DNA of 64,000 nt. Source: JAJFUE01 sp039683515. Lineage in GTDB: Bacteria; Sumerlaeota; Sumerlaeia; MVZB01. The stretch covers positions 186,001 to 250,000 of the forward strand of contig JBDKRG010000004.1 in NCBI GenBank assembly GCA_039683515.1, read 5' to 3'. How positions within the stretch are numbered: the first letter of the stretch is position 1; each line of letters begins with the position of its first letter. The translations under genes were made by a program, and so were the position numbers. Positions 26,497 to 35,533 of the stretch are shown here, piece by piece. The notes beneath the pieces are model-generated. The model was given only the letters and a program-made list of their open reading frames with translations. It made no database searches and was not told the DNA's origin.

Positions 26497-29211
26497 ATGG
26501 ATTCTACCGGCAAGATCTTGAACGACGTTTCGGTCGCCATCCTGTGCGGCGGGTCGGGGTCGCGGATGCGATCGACCGAGCAGCACAAGGTCTGCTTCCC
26601 GATCGACGGCGTCCCGGCGATCAACCGCACGATCCGGATGTTCCGCGGCCTCGGCGCGCGCCGGATCTTCGTGGTCGTCGGCGCGCTGGCCCAGAACGTG
26701 ATCAGCACGGTCGGCAGGGAATTCCCCGAAGTCGTGTTTATTTACCAGCATGAGCAGCTCGGCACCGGCCACGCCGCGCAGGTCGCCGCGGCGGCGATCG
26801 CCAAGCTCGACTGCCCGGGCTCGCTCCTCATCACGATGGGCGACAAGGTCATCGAGCCGTTCGTGATCCGGGAGCTGGCGGAGCATTACGCGCGCGCCCG
26901 CGCCGACTTCGCGTTCATCACTTCGCCCAAGAAGCACAACGGCCTCGTCAGCACGGCCGGCCGCATCATCAAGGACCGCTCGGGGGCGATCCTCGGCAAC
27001 CTCGAGCTGCGCGACATCCAGCGCGCGCAGATCATCGCCTCGCTCGCCAAGCTCGCCGCCGGCAAGCCCAACAAACAGGTCCCGGTGGAGAAGGCGGTCT
27101 CGATCGGCCTCAAGCTCATCCCGAACGAGAAAAAGCTCAACAACGCCCTCTGGCCGCTCCTCGACGAGATGCGCGCGGGCGGCGGCCTGACCGGCCGGCA
27201 GCTCCTCGAAAAGCTCGGCGACAAGCCCGGCACCATCAGCCTCGGCGGCAAGCGCCTCACCCCCGAGCAGGTCGAGCGCCAGGCCACGACCGTCAACTCG
27301 TCGGTCTATCTGGGAAGCCGAAAATTCTGGGACACGTTCCTGCCGCGGCTGCGGAACAACAACGCCCAGCGCGAATTCTACCTGACCGACGTGATCAACC
27401 TCGCCGTGGCCGACGACCACAAGTGGCGGCTCGCGCAGCATGTCCTCGAGGACACGACCTCGGTGATGGCCTACAACTCGCCCGACGAGCTGCTGCGCAT
27501 CGAGGATATTTTCCGGCGCAAGACGCTCGCGCCGGCGGCCGAGCCGGTCCTCAGCGAGGCGGTGCGCCTCCCGGCGGGGATGTATCGGCCGGCGTCCAAG
27601 TGGCTCGAGCTGTTCGAGGAATGGCCGGCGGCGCTCGAGAAGAAATTCGTCGAGATCTACGGCCGCGAGGGGATCCAGTCGCGGCGCAAGATCTTCATCC
27701 AGGCGCTCAAGCTGTTCGTGCAGCGCATGGGGGGCGACCGCAAGGCGATCGTCGTGCGCGCGCCGGGCCGCATTAATTTATTGGGGCGCCACATCGACCA
27801 CCGCGGCGGCGCGGTCAACGTCATGGCGATCGACCGCGACGTGGTGTTCGTCGCCGCGCCGCGCGAGGACGACGTCGTCAAGCTCGTCAACTCCGACCGC
27901 AAGCAGTTCCCCGACCGCGAGTTCTCGCTGCGCGAGGCGCTCGGCGACATCAACTGGGACGACTGGCTGACCTACGTCAACAGCGACCACGTCCGCAACC
28001 TGCTCGTGAGCACGCGCGGCGACTGGTCCAATTACGTCAAGGCCTCGCTCGTGCGCCTCCAGCAGCAGTTCCGCAACATCCGCATTCGCGGCTTCGACGC
28101 GGCGGTCGTCGGCGACATCCCGCGCGCGGCCGGGCTCTCCAGCAGCTCGGCGCTGGTGGTGGCCTCGGCCGAAATCGCCGTCACGTTCAACGGCCTCGGC
28201 GTCACGCCGATGGAGCTTGTCGACCTGTGCGGGGAAGGCGAGTGGTTCGTCGGCTCGCGCGGCGGCGCGGCCGATCACTCGGCCATCCGCATGGCGCGCC
28301 GCGGCCAGGTCTCGCATGTCAAGTTCCTCCCGTTCCGCATGGGCGAGACCTACGACTTCCCCGAAAACTGCAAGGTCATCATCGCCTACAGCGGCTTCGA
28401 CGCGCGCAAGAGCGGCGGGGCCCGCGACCGGTTCAACCAGAAGGTCGCCAGCTTCGAGTTCGGGTTCATGCTCCTCAAGGACCGCCTGCCGCAATACGAC
28501 AGGCTGCTCGAGCATCTGCGCGACGTCAACCCGCAGCGGCTCGGCTGCAGCGTCAGCCAGATCTACCGCGCGCTGCTGAACGTCCCAGATTCGATGTCGG
28601 TCGCGGAACTGCGCGAGAACATTTCCGAGCGCCACCACAAGCGGATGGAAATGGTGCTCGGGTCGCACCAGCCGCCCGAGCGCTACGACTTGCGCGGCGT
28701 GGTCATGTTCGGCATCGCCGAGTGCGCGCGCGCGCTGCTCGCCCCGGCGCTGCTTTCGCACGGCAGGCTCGAGCAGTTCGGCCGGCTCATGGCGATCAGC
28801 CACGACGGCGACCGCGTCAGCCGCCACAGGCGCATGGCGGACGGCCGCTGGCGCAGCTCGAAATACTGTTACGACTGTTCGGATGACACGATGACGCGGT
28901 GCTGCGCGGATCTGGGGAGCGAGGACCCGGATCGCGTGCTGGGCGCCCAGCTTTACATGCAGCCGGGGGCGTATGCGTGCTCGATCCCGCAGATCGACCG
29001 GATGATCGACCTCGTGAGCGGCGTCCCTGGGATTTACGGGGCGCAGCTCGGCGGGGCGGGCCTCGGCGGATGCATCATGATCCTGGCCCACCCCTCGGCC
29101 GTTTCGACGGCCTGCGACTTGCTCCGGCGCGACTATTACGGGCCGGCCAAGATCGATCCGCTGCTGCACGTGTGCAGCCCGGTCGCCGGTGCCGGCGCGA
29201 TTTCATTGTAA
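26497..29211 (+). CDS. Bifunctional nucleotidyltransferase-galactokinase-like (GHMP) fusion
   Basis: 904 residues. The N-terminal ~340 form a GlmU/UTP-glucose-type nucleotidyltransferase: AILCGGSGSRMRST...KVCFPIDG, then YQHEQLGTGHA and ITMGDKVIEP. A linker precedes a galactokinase-like GHMP kinase: substrate signature APGRINLLGRHIDHRGG (about residue 419), ATP loop PRAAGLSSSSALVVAS (about 543) and RGGAADHSAIR (about 588) with the likely catalytic Asp. A C-terminal GGAGLGGCIMIL motif closes it. One chain could thus phosphorylate a free sugar at C1 and then activate it to an NDP-sugar, like Bacteroides Fkp for fucose, but with the transferase first. Sugar specificity is unknown. It starts at ATG 26497 after a weak GGAGTG. 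Confidence 0.87.
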   Translation: MDSTGKILNDVSVAILCGGSGSRMRSTEQHKVCFPIDGVPAINRTIRMFRGLGARRIFVVVGALAQNVISTVGREFPEVVFIYQHEQLGTGHAAQVAAAAIAKLDCPGSLLITMGDKVIEPFVIRELAEHYARARADFAFITSPKKHNGLVSTAGRIIKDRSGAILGNLELRDIQRAQIIASLAKLAAGKPNKQVPVEKAVSIGLKLIPNEKKLNNALWPLLDEMRAGGGLTGRQLLEKLGDKPGTISLGGKRLTPEQVERQATTVNSSVYLGSRKFWDTFLPRLRNNNAQREFYLTDVINLAVADDHKWRLAQHVLEDTTSVMAYNSPDELLRIEDIFRRKTLAPAAEPVLSEAVRLPAGMYRPASKWLELFEEWPAALEKKFVEIYGREGIQSRRKIFIQALKLFVQRMGGDRKAIVVRAPGRINLLGRHIDHRGGAVNVMAIDRDVVFVAAPREDDVVKLVNSDRKQFPDREFSLREALGDINWDDWLTYVNSDHVRNLLVSTRGDWSNYVKASLVRLQQQFRNIRIRGFDAAVVGDIPRAAGLSSSSALVVASAEIAVTFNGLGVTPMELVDLCGEGEWFVGSRGGAADHSAIRMARRGQVSHVKFLPFRMGETYDFPENCKVIIAYSGFDARKSGGARDRFNQKVASFEFGFMLLKDRLPQYDRLLEHLRDVNPQRLGCSVSQIYRALLNVPDSMSVAELRENISERHHKRMEMVLGSHQPPERYDLRGVVMFGIAECARALLAPALLSHGRLEQFGRLMAISHDGDRVSRHRRMADGRWRSSKYCYDCSDDTMTRCCADLGSEDPDRVLGAQLYMQPGAYACSIPQIDRMIDLVSGVPGIYGAQLGGAGLGGCIMILAHPSAVSTACDLLRRDYYGPAKIDPLLHVCSPVAGAGAISL

Positions 29212-29220
29212 TTGCGGTTT

Positions 29221-29281
29221 TCGGAATGCGGATTGCGGATTAAACAGAACAATCCGCAATCCGAAATCCGCAATCCGAAAT
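29221..29281. repeat. AATCCGCA-type inverted micro-repeat
   Basis: GGAATGCGGATTGCGGATT is followed by AACAATCCGCAATCCGAAAT and further units, so two oppositely oriented arrays form a potential hairpin between convergent genes. It may serve as a terminator by structure. Confidence 0.6.
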
Positions 29282-29778
29282 CACATGGCCGCCTGGTACT
29301 GCACGGCGCCGGTGGCGTCGCGCAGCAGCTTGCCGGTGAGCTTGCCCTGGGCGTCGCGCACCTGCATTTCCTTGTCCGAGACGCGGGTGAAGCGGGTCGT
29401 GTTGATGACCTGGCCGTTGCGCGACAGGGTCAGCGTGGCTTCCTTGCCGTCGGCCGAAGGCACGAACGCGTACTGCACGCCGTCGCGCTCGACCGAGCCG
29501 ATCTGGACGACGTTGCCGGTCCAGAACTCCATCACGTTGAGGACGATGGCATCGACGAACATCGCGACGCCATAGACCGGGATGATGATGAACACCCACA
29601 TGACGATCGACTGGAAGATTTTCTTCTGCGTCGAATCGCCCTGAATCTGGCCGCCGACGTTGCCGTTGGTCCGGTAGACGGCGCGGGTCAGCGGGAACCG
29701 GCCGTAGCAGCCGAGCGACACGAACATCCACACGGCGATCATCGAAATGATCAGGCCTTTGCGAAGCGAACGATACAT
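29281..29778 (-). CDS. DUF3332 family lipoprotein
   Basis: 165 residues. The N-terminus MYRSLRKGLIISMIAVWMFV ends in the lipobox-like SLGC (Cys24). The family hallmark GRFPLTRAVYRTN, then IPVYGVAMFVDAIVLNVMEFWTG, is clear. DUF3332 proteins are lipoproteins of unknown function with a membrane segment. The start at 29778 is fixed by GGAGGTG 7 bases upstream. The C-terminal half is a beta-rich segment that may face the periplasm. Confidence 0.85.
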   Translation of the reverse strand: MYRSLRKGLIISMIAVWMFVSLGCYGRFPLTRAVYRTNGNVGGQIQGDSTQKKIFQSIVMWVFIIIPVYGVAMFVDAIVLNVMEFWTGNVVQIGSVERDGVQYAFVPSADGKEATLTLSRNGQVINTTRFTRVSDKEMQVRDAQGKLTGKLLRDATGAVQYQAAM

Positions 29779-29874
29779 GTGGCACACCTCCATGCGCATC
29801 CTGCGCGAATGTTGAATCCTGAACAGATATTTCAGTGTAACACGAATCAACAGGAAACCAAAAATTATGAATAA

Positions 29875-29903
29875 CGAAAAGCCCGCGCGTTGCGGCGCGG
29901 GCT
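29875..29903 (-). terminator. Terminator of the OsmC gene
   Basis: On the minus strand GCCCGCGC/GCGCGGGC forms an 8-bp stem, followed by TTTTCGTTATT. Confidence 0.78.
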
Positions 29904-29932
29904 GATTCGAAAGAAGACGCAAATGCCGATGC

Positions 29933-30352
29933 TCAATTCGGGTAGACGAACTGGAGGTCGATGCTGGTGTCGGGGTGAATGGTCTGCTTGACGGGGCAGG
30001 CGTTGGCCGCGGCCTCGAGCTTGGCGCGGTCGGCCTCGCCGAGCTGGAAGCCCTTGGGCAGCGTGACGATGGCGCGCAGGCTTGCCACGCGGCGCGGCGG
30101 CGTGGCGGTCATGTCCTTGGTCACGTTGACCGTGGTGCCGGCGATGTCCCAGCCGTTGCGCTGGGCCATCAGCCCCATGATCGTCAGGATGCAGGCGCCG
30201 AGCGCGCCGCCGACCATGTCGGTCGGCGAGATCGACTCGCCCTTGCCGCCGTTGTCGACCGGGGCTTCGGTCTGGAATTTCTGCCGGGACGGCCCATGCG
30301 TGATCTCGCAGCGCAATCCGCCCAGGTAAGTGACGTCGATGTTGACGGACAT
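29933..30352 (-). CDS. OsmC family peroxiredoxin-like protein
   Basis: 139 residues, typical for OsmC/Ohr proteins, which reduce organic hydroperoxides. The two redox cysteines are Cys54 in ALGACILT and Cys119 in ANACPVKQTI. AAGGAG precedes ATG 30352. A terminator follows. The neighbouring REP/transposase region upstream probably separates it from ilvD. Confidence 0.92.
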   Translation of the reverse strand: MSVNIDVTYLGGLRCEITHGPSRQKFQTEAPVDNGGKGESISPTDMVGGALGACILTIMGLMAQRNGWDIAGTTVNVTKDMTATPPRRVASLRAIVTLPKGFQLGEADRAKLEAAANACPVKQTIHPDTSIDLQFVYPN

Positions 30353-30414
30353 GAGAAAAGCTCCTTATGAAATGAAATCGCAATAATCAGTTTTACTTTT
30401 ACCGCCGCTGCATT

Positions 30415-30572
30415 CAGGCGAATGGATATGCCACCTGCCTCAGCCGCGGTCAAAAATACCATACACTATTTTTAAGCCGTCTTCAGCCTGCTTCTTTGGC
30501 GCGTGTGGTGAATTAATAGATTTCGATTGCCCGCTTTTCAGCGGGGTGAATGGGTTGCCACCGGCTTCAGCC
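30415..30572. repeat. REP-like palindromes left of the transposase gene
   Basis: Motifs GCCACCTGCCTCAGCCGCGG (30430-30449), GCCCGCTTTTCAGCGGG (30529-30545) and GGTTGCCACCGGCTTCAGCC (30552-30571) belong to the same family as the array right of the transposase gene. Confidence 0.7.
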
Positions 30573-30573
30573 G

Positions 30574-31029
30574 TTATTCTTCCTCATCAAGGTCTTCCTC
30601 AGTCCCCATGTCTCCACAATCCTCTAATTTCTCGCGGGTGGTGCCATTGGCATGGTGCTGTTCCTGAAGTTCAATGTATTTCAATATCGCCGGCAAATTT
30701 GCAGTTGCAAAACTCACAACCCCATAGCCTCTTTGCCACCTGAGCATCTTCATGCCGAATTCCTTGTTGATCGCCCGGGCACAAGCGCCTTTGATCTTGC
30801 CGATCATCTGGTCGATTACAATCATTGGCTCGATCTCAATTGCGGCATGCAGGTGGTCCCTGGTTCCCCCAATTCCTTTCAAGTAGACCCCGGGGAAATG
30901 ATGGCAGTAATTTCGAATAAACAGGAAGACCTTGGGTTGAACAGCCGGGGTTAACAGCTTTTGATCGCGGTAGCAGTGCCAATTGATGTGGAGAAGGATT
31001 TCATGGTGGGCATGGCTGCCTTTGCTCAT
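30574..31029 (-). mobile_element. IS200-like / REP-associated Y1 transposase
   Basis: 151 residues. The HUH single-strand nuclease motif is HLH (59-61) in TRDHLHAAIE, and the catalytic tyrosine is Tyr118 in KYIELQEQHH, preceded by the family motif WQRGYGVVSF. The tail is acidic (GTEEDLDEEE). This is a Y1 transposase of the IS200/RAYT type, with no accessory TnpB. It is flanked on both sides by REP-like palindromes, and a copy of GGCTTCAGCC abuts its ATG. AAAGG lies about 9 bases upstream. It probably mobilises or maintains the local palindromes (inference). Confidence 0.82.
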
Positions 31030-31345
31030 GGCTGAAGCCTTTGTCCGAGAAGCCCGCTGAAGCGGGCTTGGGAGTTTTTAAAATGCCCCAACCACCGGCT
31101 GAAGCCGGTGGCAACCAACTCAGCCCGCTGAAGCGGGCATCCAATGATCTACACTGGTTGCTTCTATACTTCAAAGGTTATTTGTATGAGTTCAGATTCC
31201 TACTCTGCGCGCGACTCTGCTTAAAAGAAAAAGCCCGCTTTTCAGCGGGCTGAACAGGTTGCCACCGGCTTTAGCCGGTGGCAATCGGTGAAATTTCATA
31301 AAGAAGCACGCTTCAGCGCGCTTCTCGGTTCCGGCTTCAGCCTTT
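31020..31345. repeat. REP array right of the transposase gene
   Basis: This gap of about 300 bases contains alternating hairpins: AAGCCCGCTGAAGCGGGCTT (near 31050), CCACCGGCTGAAGCCGGTGG (near 31091), GCCCGCTGAAGCGGGC (near 31122), AGCCCGCTTTTCAGCGGGCT (near 31232), GCCACCGGCTTTAGCCGGTGGC (near 31261; arms only count), and GCTTCAGCGCGC (near 31308). The shared core is a CTGAA loop closed by a GC stem. No gene is seen. Confidence 0.8.
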
Positions 31346-33448
31346 CAACACCGCGCCCTGGGCGGCGTTGGCGACCATTTTTTGATATCTCCCGAGCCAG
31401 CCGTAGTTCATGCGCGGGGCGGGCGGCTGCCATTGGGCGCGGCGGCGTTCGAGTTCGGCCGCGTCGACCTTGAGTTCGAGCTTCTTGTTCGGGATGTCGA
31501 CCGAGACGATGTCGCCGTCGCGGACGAGGCCGATCACGCCGCCCTCGGCCGCCTCGGGGCTGACGTGGCCGATGCACGCGCCGGCGGTGCCGCCGCTGAA
31601 CCGGCCGTCGGTCACGAGCGCCACGCTCTTGCCGAGGCCCATCCCCTTGATGTAGCTCGTCGGGCTGAGCATCTCCTGCATGCCGGGGCCGCCGCGCGGG
31701 CCTTCGTTGCGGATGATGACGACCATGCCGGGCTGGACCTTCTTGCCGAGGATCCCCTTGCAGGCGTCCTCCTGGCTTTCGAAGACGATCGCCGGCCCTT
31801 CGTGCTTGAGCATCTCGGGATCGACGCCGGCTGTCTTGACCACGGCGCCCTGTTCGGCCAGGTTGCCGTGCAGGATCGTGAGGCCGCCTTCCTTGGAATA
31901 AGCCCGCTCGACCTCGCGGATCACGTCCATCGGTTTGAAGTCGCCGTCGGACTCGAGGCAGGGATTTCCAGCAATGACCGCGGCCAGCGGCGCAACGCCG
32001 CCGGCGGCGAGCAGTTCGGCGCGGACGGCGGCCGGTTTCTTGCCGGTCGGCTTGCTGCCCTCGACGCACATCGCGATCGCTTCGGCCGTCACGATCGCGG
32101 AGCGCGGGTCGTTCTCGGCGATGTTGTCGCCGAGCGTCTTGCCGGTGACCGTCTTGCAGTCGAGCTTGAGCAGGCCCGGCAGGCCGCGCTGGATCGAGCC
32201 CAGAATCCCGTGGATGCCGCCCGAGCGGTGGACGTCCTGGATGTAGAAGATGCGGCCGTCGGGGGTGGCCGACGGCGCGACCTTGCAGATGTTGGGCGTT
32301 TTGACGCTCAGGTCGTTGATGCGCGCCATGTCGTACTGGATTCCGGCTTCGCGGGCGACCGCGAGGACGTGCAGCAGCGTGTTGGTCGAGCCGCCCATGG
32401 CCATGTCGAGGATCATTGCGTTGTCGAACGCGGCCTCGGTGGCGATGTCGCGCGGCTTGACGTCGTCGGCGACGAGCTCGAGGATCCGCTCGGCGGCGCG
32501 CCGGTAGAGGCGCTGCCGCTCGGCGCTGGTGGCCAGCACCGTGCCGTTGCCCGGCAGCGCCATGCCGAGCGCCTCGCACAGGCAGTTCATCGAGTTGGCG
32601 GTGAACATGCCCGAGCACGAGCCGCACGTCGGGCAGGCGTTGTGTTCGATGGCGTCGAAATCGGCGTCGCTGATCTTGCCGACGGCCTTCTGGCCCACCG
32701 CGTAGAACGTGTCGATCAGGTCCAGCCCCCGGCCGAGCGCGCGGCCGGCTTCCATCGGGCCGCCGGAGACAAAAATCGTCGGGATGTTCACGCGCATCGC
32801 GGCCATCAGCATGCCCGGGATGATCTTGTCGCAGTTGGGGATGCAGATCATGCCGTCGAAGCAGTGCGCGCGCAGCATCGTCTCGACCGAGTCGGCGATC
32901 AGCTCGCGCGAGGGGAGCGAATACTTCATCCCCTCGTGGCCCATCGCGATGCCGTCGTCGACGCCGATCGTGTTGAAGACGAACGGGACGCCGCCGGCCT
33001 GCCGGACGGCCTGCTTGACGAACTCGGCGACGGCGTCCAGGTGGACGTGGCCGGGGATGATGTCGATGTGGCTCGAGCAGATGGCGATGAAGGGCTTGTT
33101 CCAGTCCTCGTCGGTCACGCCGGTGGCGCGCAGCAGGGCGCGGTGCGGGGCGCGCTCGACCCCCGCCTTGATCGTGTCGGAACGCATCGGGCGAACTCCA
33201 GTCTCGGGTGTCGGGGCGGCCTCGGGAGCCGGCGTGCGCAGGGCGTTGAGGATTTCCAGGATGCGGGCTTCGTCCTCGACCGCGCCGATGACGATGCCCC
33301 AGCCCTTCTGGAACTGATACATGCCGTCATACGCCGGATCGTGAAAGCTCTGGATCGTATGGTCGATCCCCTCGTCGGCAAGCGCCTGATCGAGCAGGCG
33401 CGCCTCGACTTCGTTATCGAGCTGGGCGATCTTCTGAAACCGGTCCAT
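31337..33448 (-). CDS. ilvD: Dihydroxy-acid dehydratase with N-terminal DUF2007-like extension
   Basis: 703 residues. From Met88 on it is a normal IlvD, which dehydrates dihydroxy-acids in valine, isoleucine and CoA-precursor synthesis. Fe-S ligands are in ICSSHID, PNCDKIIPGM and CPTCGSCSGMFTANSM. Residues 1-70 (KIAQLDNEVEARLLDQALAD... and GWGIVIGAVEDEARILEILNAL) look like a DUF2007 small domain, joined by a Pro/Ala/Glu linker. AAAGGAG precedes the start at 33448. A second possible start, ATG 33187 with GGAG about 8 bases upstream, would give IlvD alone, so two products are possible. Confidence 0.93.
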   Translation of the reverse strand: MDRFQKIAQLDNEVEARLLDQALADEGIDHTIQSFHDPAYDGMYQFQKGWGIVIGAVEDEARILEILNALRTPAPEAAPTPETGVRPMRSDTIKAGVERAPHRALLRATGVTDEDWNKPFIAICSSHIDIIPGHVHLDAVAEFVKQAVRQAGGVPFVFNTIGVDDGIAMGHEGMKYSLPSRELIADSVETMLRAHCFDGMICIPNCDKIIPGMLMAAMRVNIPTIFVSGGPMEAGRALGRGLDLIDTFYAVGQKAVGKISDADFDAIEHNACPTCGSCSGMFTANSMNCLCEALGMALPGNGTVLATSAERQRLYRRAAERILELVADDVKPRDIATEAAFDNAMILDMAMGGSTNTLLHVLAVAREAGIQYDMARINDLSVKTPNICKVAPSATPDGRIFYIQDVHRSGGIHGILGSIQRGLPGLLKLDCKTVTGKTLGDNIAENDPRSAIVTAEAIAMCVEGSKPTGKKPAAVRAELLAAGGVAPLAAVIAGNPCLESDGDFKPMDVIREVERAYSKEGGLTILHGNLAEQGAVVKTAGVDPEMLKHEGPAIVFESQEDACKGILGKKVQPGMVVIIRNEGPRGGPGMQEMLSPTSYIKGMGLGKSVALVTDGRFSGGTAGACIGHVSPEAAEGGVIGLVRDGDIVSVDIPNKKLELKVDAAELERRRAQWQPPAPRMNYGWLGRYQKMVANAAQGAVLKG

Positions 33449-33533
33449 CGAATGCTCCTTTCGCCCCGTGAAAAAGGGTCTGGCTGCAATTTAATCCTTT
33501 AAAACCGATGACGCCAGCGGAGATTTAATGCGA

Positions 33534-33724
33534 CGGGATTGAACCGCAGAGATCTTGAATGGAACGCGGATGACGCGGATCGGGCGGATTCTCGCGGATT
33601 TTGATTGAACCGCCAAGACGCCAAGAACACCAAGACCTGAAAAATTTGGTTCTTATTCTTGGCGGCCTTGGCATCTTGGCGGTTCGATAATCTCTCTGTG
33701 TTCTCTGTGTCTCCGTGGTTCAAT
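33534..33724. repeat. Degenerate micro-repeat block (CCAAGACG / GCGGATT / CTCTGTG units)
   Basis: Several short-period tandem stretches are nested as an inverted structure: ACCGCCAAGACGCCAAGAAC and, in reverse, TTGGCATCTTGGCGGTTCG, plus CGCGGATGACGCGGATC and CTCTGTGTTCTCTGTGTCTC followed by CGTGGTTCAA. The last unit recurs at 55968-55990. No coding sequence is seen between ilvD and the transporter fragment. Confidence 0.6.
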
Positions 33725-33764
33725 TTATTTTTGCTGTTTTTGGCGCATTCGCGCGCAGGATCCC

Positions 33765-33902
33765 CTGGCGGCGCGGCTGGCGTTGATGCCCCTGCGCGGC
33801 CAGATCGATCCCGGCATCCTTGCCGGGTTCCGCCTGCCGGCCGCGCTGCCGGCCACGATCAACTCGTGCGCGGCGTTTACGCAGATTTCGGGGGGAACGT
33901 GA
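33765..33902 (+). pseudogene. Fragment of an SBF-like (bile acid:sodium symporter family) transporter
   Basis: The reading LAARLALMPLRG...IDPGILAGFRLPAALPATIN ends in SCAAFTQISGGT. It matches residues ~84-129 of the intact transporter at 35721 (LGAWLALKPFRD, LDPGLLAGFCLLAALPTTIS, SCVTFTQISGGN). One base is missing after GGGGGG compared with the intact copy, giving an immediate TGA. Upstream and downstream parts are absent. It is a decayed direct duplicate. Confidence 0.82.
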
Positions 33903-33910
33903 CGCGCCCT

Positions 33911-35533
33911 TTAGCGTTGCGCCCTGGCGTAGACTTCGAGTCCGATGGCCTGAAGCCCGGCTCGACTCAGTTCGATGGAATCGTCCGGCGCCAGGTGATG
34001 GTCCGCAAGGGATTGCCGAAAGGCCTGCTCGGTATACGAGTAGGAGTCGCCGGAGAGGGTCGGGTCCGGCCGCATCAGCTGTGGATCGAACAGTAACCAG
34101 ACGCGCGAGGCTCGCTCCCGTGACATATGGGCCAAGACCGTGTCGGCTTCCATTTGGTTCTGCGTCGGGGTGGGGAATTCGAGCCAGCCCGGGTGGGTTC
34201 CCGTGGACGCCGGAAAGGTGATCCACGGCGTCGTCAGGGGGCGCTTCAATAAGTCGTAGGCGAAGAAAAGCCCCTCCAGATCCAGGCAAACGATCAGATC
34301 GTCGGGGCGGGCCATCTGGGCCAGGATCTGACAGCGGGTTTCCTGTTTCCTGATGGTATTTCCTCCCGCGGCCAGGTGAAGGCGGGTCATATAAAACCCG
34401 GGAACGGCCCACAAAACGGCGGCGGCAACGATGACGACGACCGGCTGACTGAAACGCCCCAAAGCCCGGCAGACGGCGTCCGTGCCGATGGCGAGCATGC
34501 ACAGCAACGGCGGATAGACAAGCGTGTCGTATCGGCCGACGACGTAGATGGGACGAACCAGCAGCGAATAAAGCAGCGTGAACAGCAACGGCGCGAGGAG
34601 CAAGACGACGAGAACCGACAACATCCGCCGCGAATCCGTCCGCCGTGCAAAAGGCTTCGACCAAAACATGCCGGCAAATCCACCAGCAAGCGTCGTCGTC
34701 CAGATTTGCGTCACGATCCGGGCCGCGTCCGGCAACACGGGTTGCTGCAGGCGAGTCGGGATGCAGCCGCCGCAAGACAGTTTCAACAATGATTCCGGAA
34801 TCAGCGTGAACCATGAGGCTTCGCGCCAGAAATGAAGAATCCAGCCGGTGCCGCCCCCCGTCCGGGCTTGATTCCATAGATGCAGAAACCACGGGACATA
34901 TAACATGCCGACCACGATGTGCGTCAGCATGAATGCAAGCCACGTGCGTCGTCGCGGCCGGATGATGAGCGCCGCGATCCAAAGCGCCGGCACGAACCAA
35001 ATCGCCAGATTGTGGGCATACAAAGCGGCCAGGAGCGCGATGCCGTGCGCTGCCATCGCGGGCCTCGAGTCGCGTCGCATGGCCCGGGTAAAGGCCCACA
35101 GGGCCAGGGAAATGAGGAGCCACGTCAAGGGATAGCCGCGCGCTTCCTGTGAATAATGAATGTGGAAGGGGAGCATCGACCCGATGAATGCGGCCCAGAT
35201 CGCAACCCGGCGGGACAACCCCAGCTCGAGCGCCCAGGCGGCGGTCACCGCCAGTTGAAGAACGCCGAAAACCAGGGACAGCGAACGAAGCGAGATCGGC
35301 TCAATGCCGAAGAGCGCGATCCAGCTCTTGAGCAGCAGGAAATAGAGCGGCGCGTTGGTGTCGTTGCGCAGGGCGTGGAGGATTCCCTGCGGATCGGCGC
35401 AAAAAAGAACCGACGTGCATTCGTCGAACCATAACTCCTGGGCGTCCAGGCCGATCCCACGAATGACGGCCGCTACGGCTAGAACCGCAACCAGCAGCTT
35501 GAAGGTGGACTCAGCAAGTCGCCGACTTTTCAC
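33911..35533 (-). CDS. GT39/ArnT-like membrane glycosyltransferase
   Basis: 540 residues, about 10-12 membrane helices. The first loop has the acidic motif WFDECTSVLF, followed by APLYFLLLKSWIALFG and HYSQEARGYPL, signatures of polyprenyl-phosphate-sugar dependent transferases (PMT/ArnT/GT39 type). They move a sugar from a lipid carrier to lipid A, protein or glycan outside the inner membrane; the acceptor is unknown. Start GTG 35533 is tentative, as no good ribosome site is visible and earlier in-frame codons run antisense to the transporter gene. It is sandwiched between intact and broken copies of a transporter gene. Confidence 0.82.
   Translation of the reverse strand: MKSRRLAESTFKLLVAVLAVAAVIRGIGLDAQELWFDECTSVLFCADPQGILHALRNDTNAPLYFLLLKSWIALFGIEPISLRSLSLVFGVLQLAVTAAWALELGLSRRVAIWAAFIGSMLPFHIHYSQEARGYPLTWLLISLALWAFTRAMRRDSRPAMAAHGIALLAALYAHNLAIWFVPALWIAALIIRPRRRTWLAFMLTHIVVGMLYVPWFLHLWNQARTGGGTGWILHFWREASWFTLIPESLLKLSCGGCIPTRLQQPVLPDAARIVTQIWTTTLAGGFAGMFWSKPFARRTDSRRMLSVLVVLLLAPLLFTLLYSLLVRPIYVVGRYDTLVYPPLLCMLAIGTDAVCRALGRFSQPVVVIVAAAVLWAVPGFYMTRLHLAAGGNTIRKQETRCQILAQMARPDDLIVCLDLEGLFFAYDLLKRPLTTPWITFPASTGTHPGWLEFPTPTQNQMEADTVLAHMSRERASRVWLLFDPQLMRPDPTLSGDSYSYTEQAFRQSLADHHLAPDDSIELSRAGLQAIGLEVYARAQR

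Noticed and set aside
31020..31345. Possible CRISPR array from regularly recurring hairpins
   Set aside because: Units vary in length and alternate orientation, spacers are not uniform, and no cas gene is present. They are REP-type palindromes.
31382..33502. 706-codon open frame antisense to ilvD
   Set aside because: Composition is that of an antisense frame; the IlvD Fe-S motifs on the minus strand are decisive.
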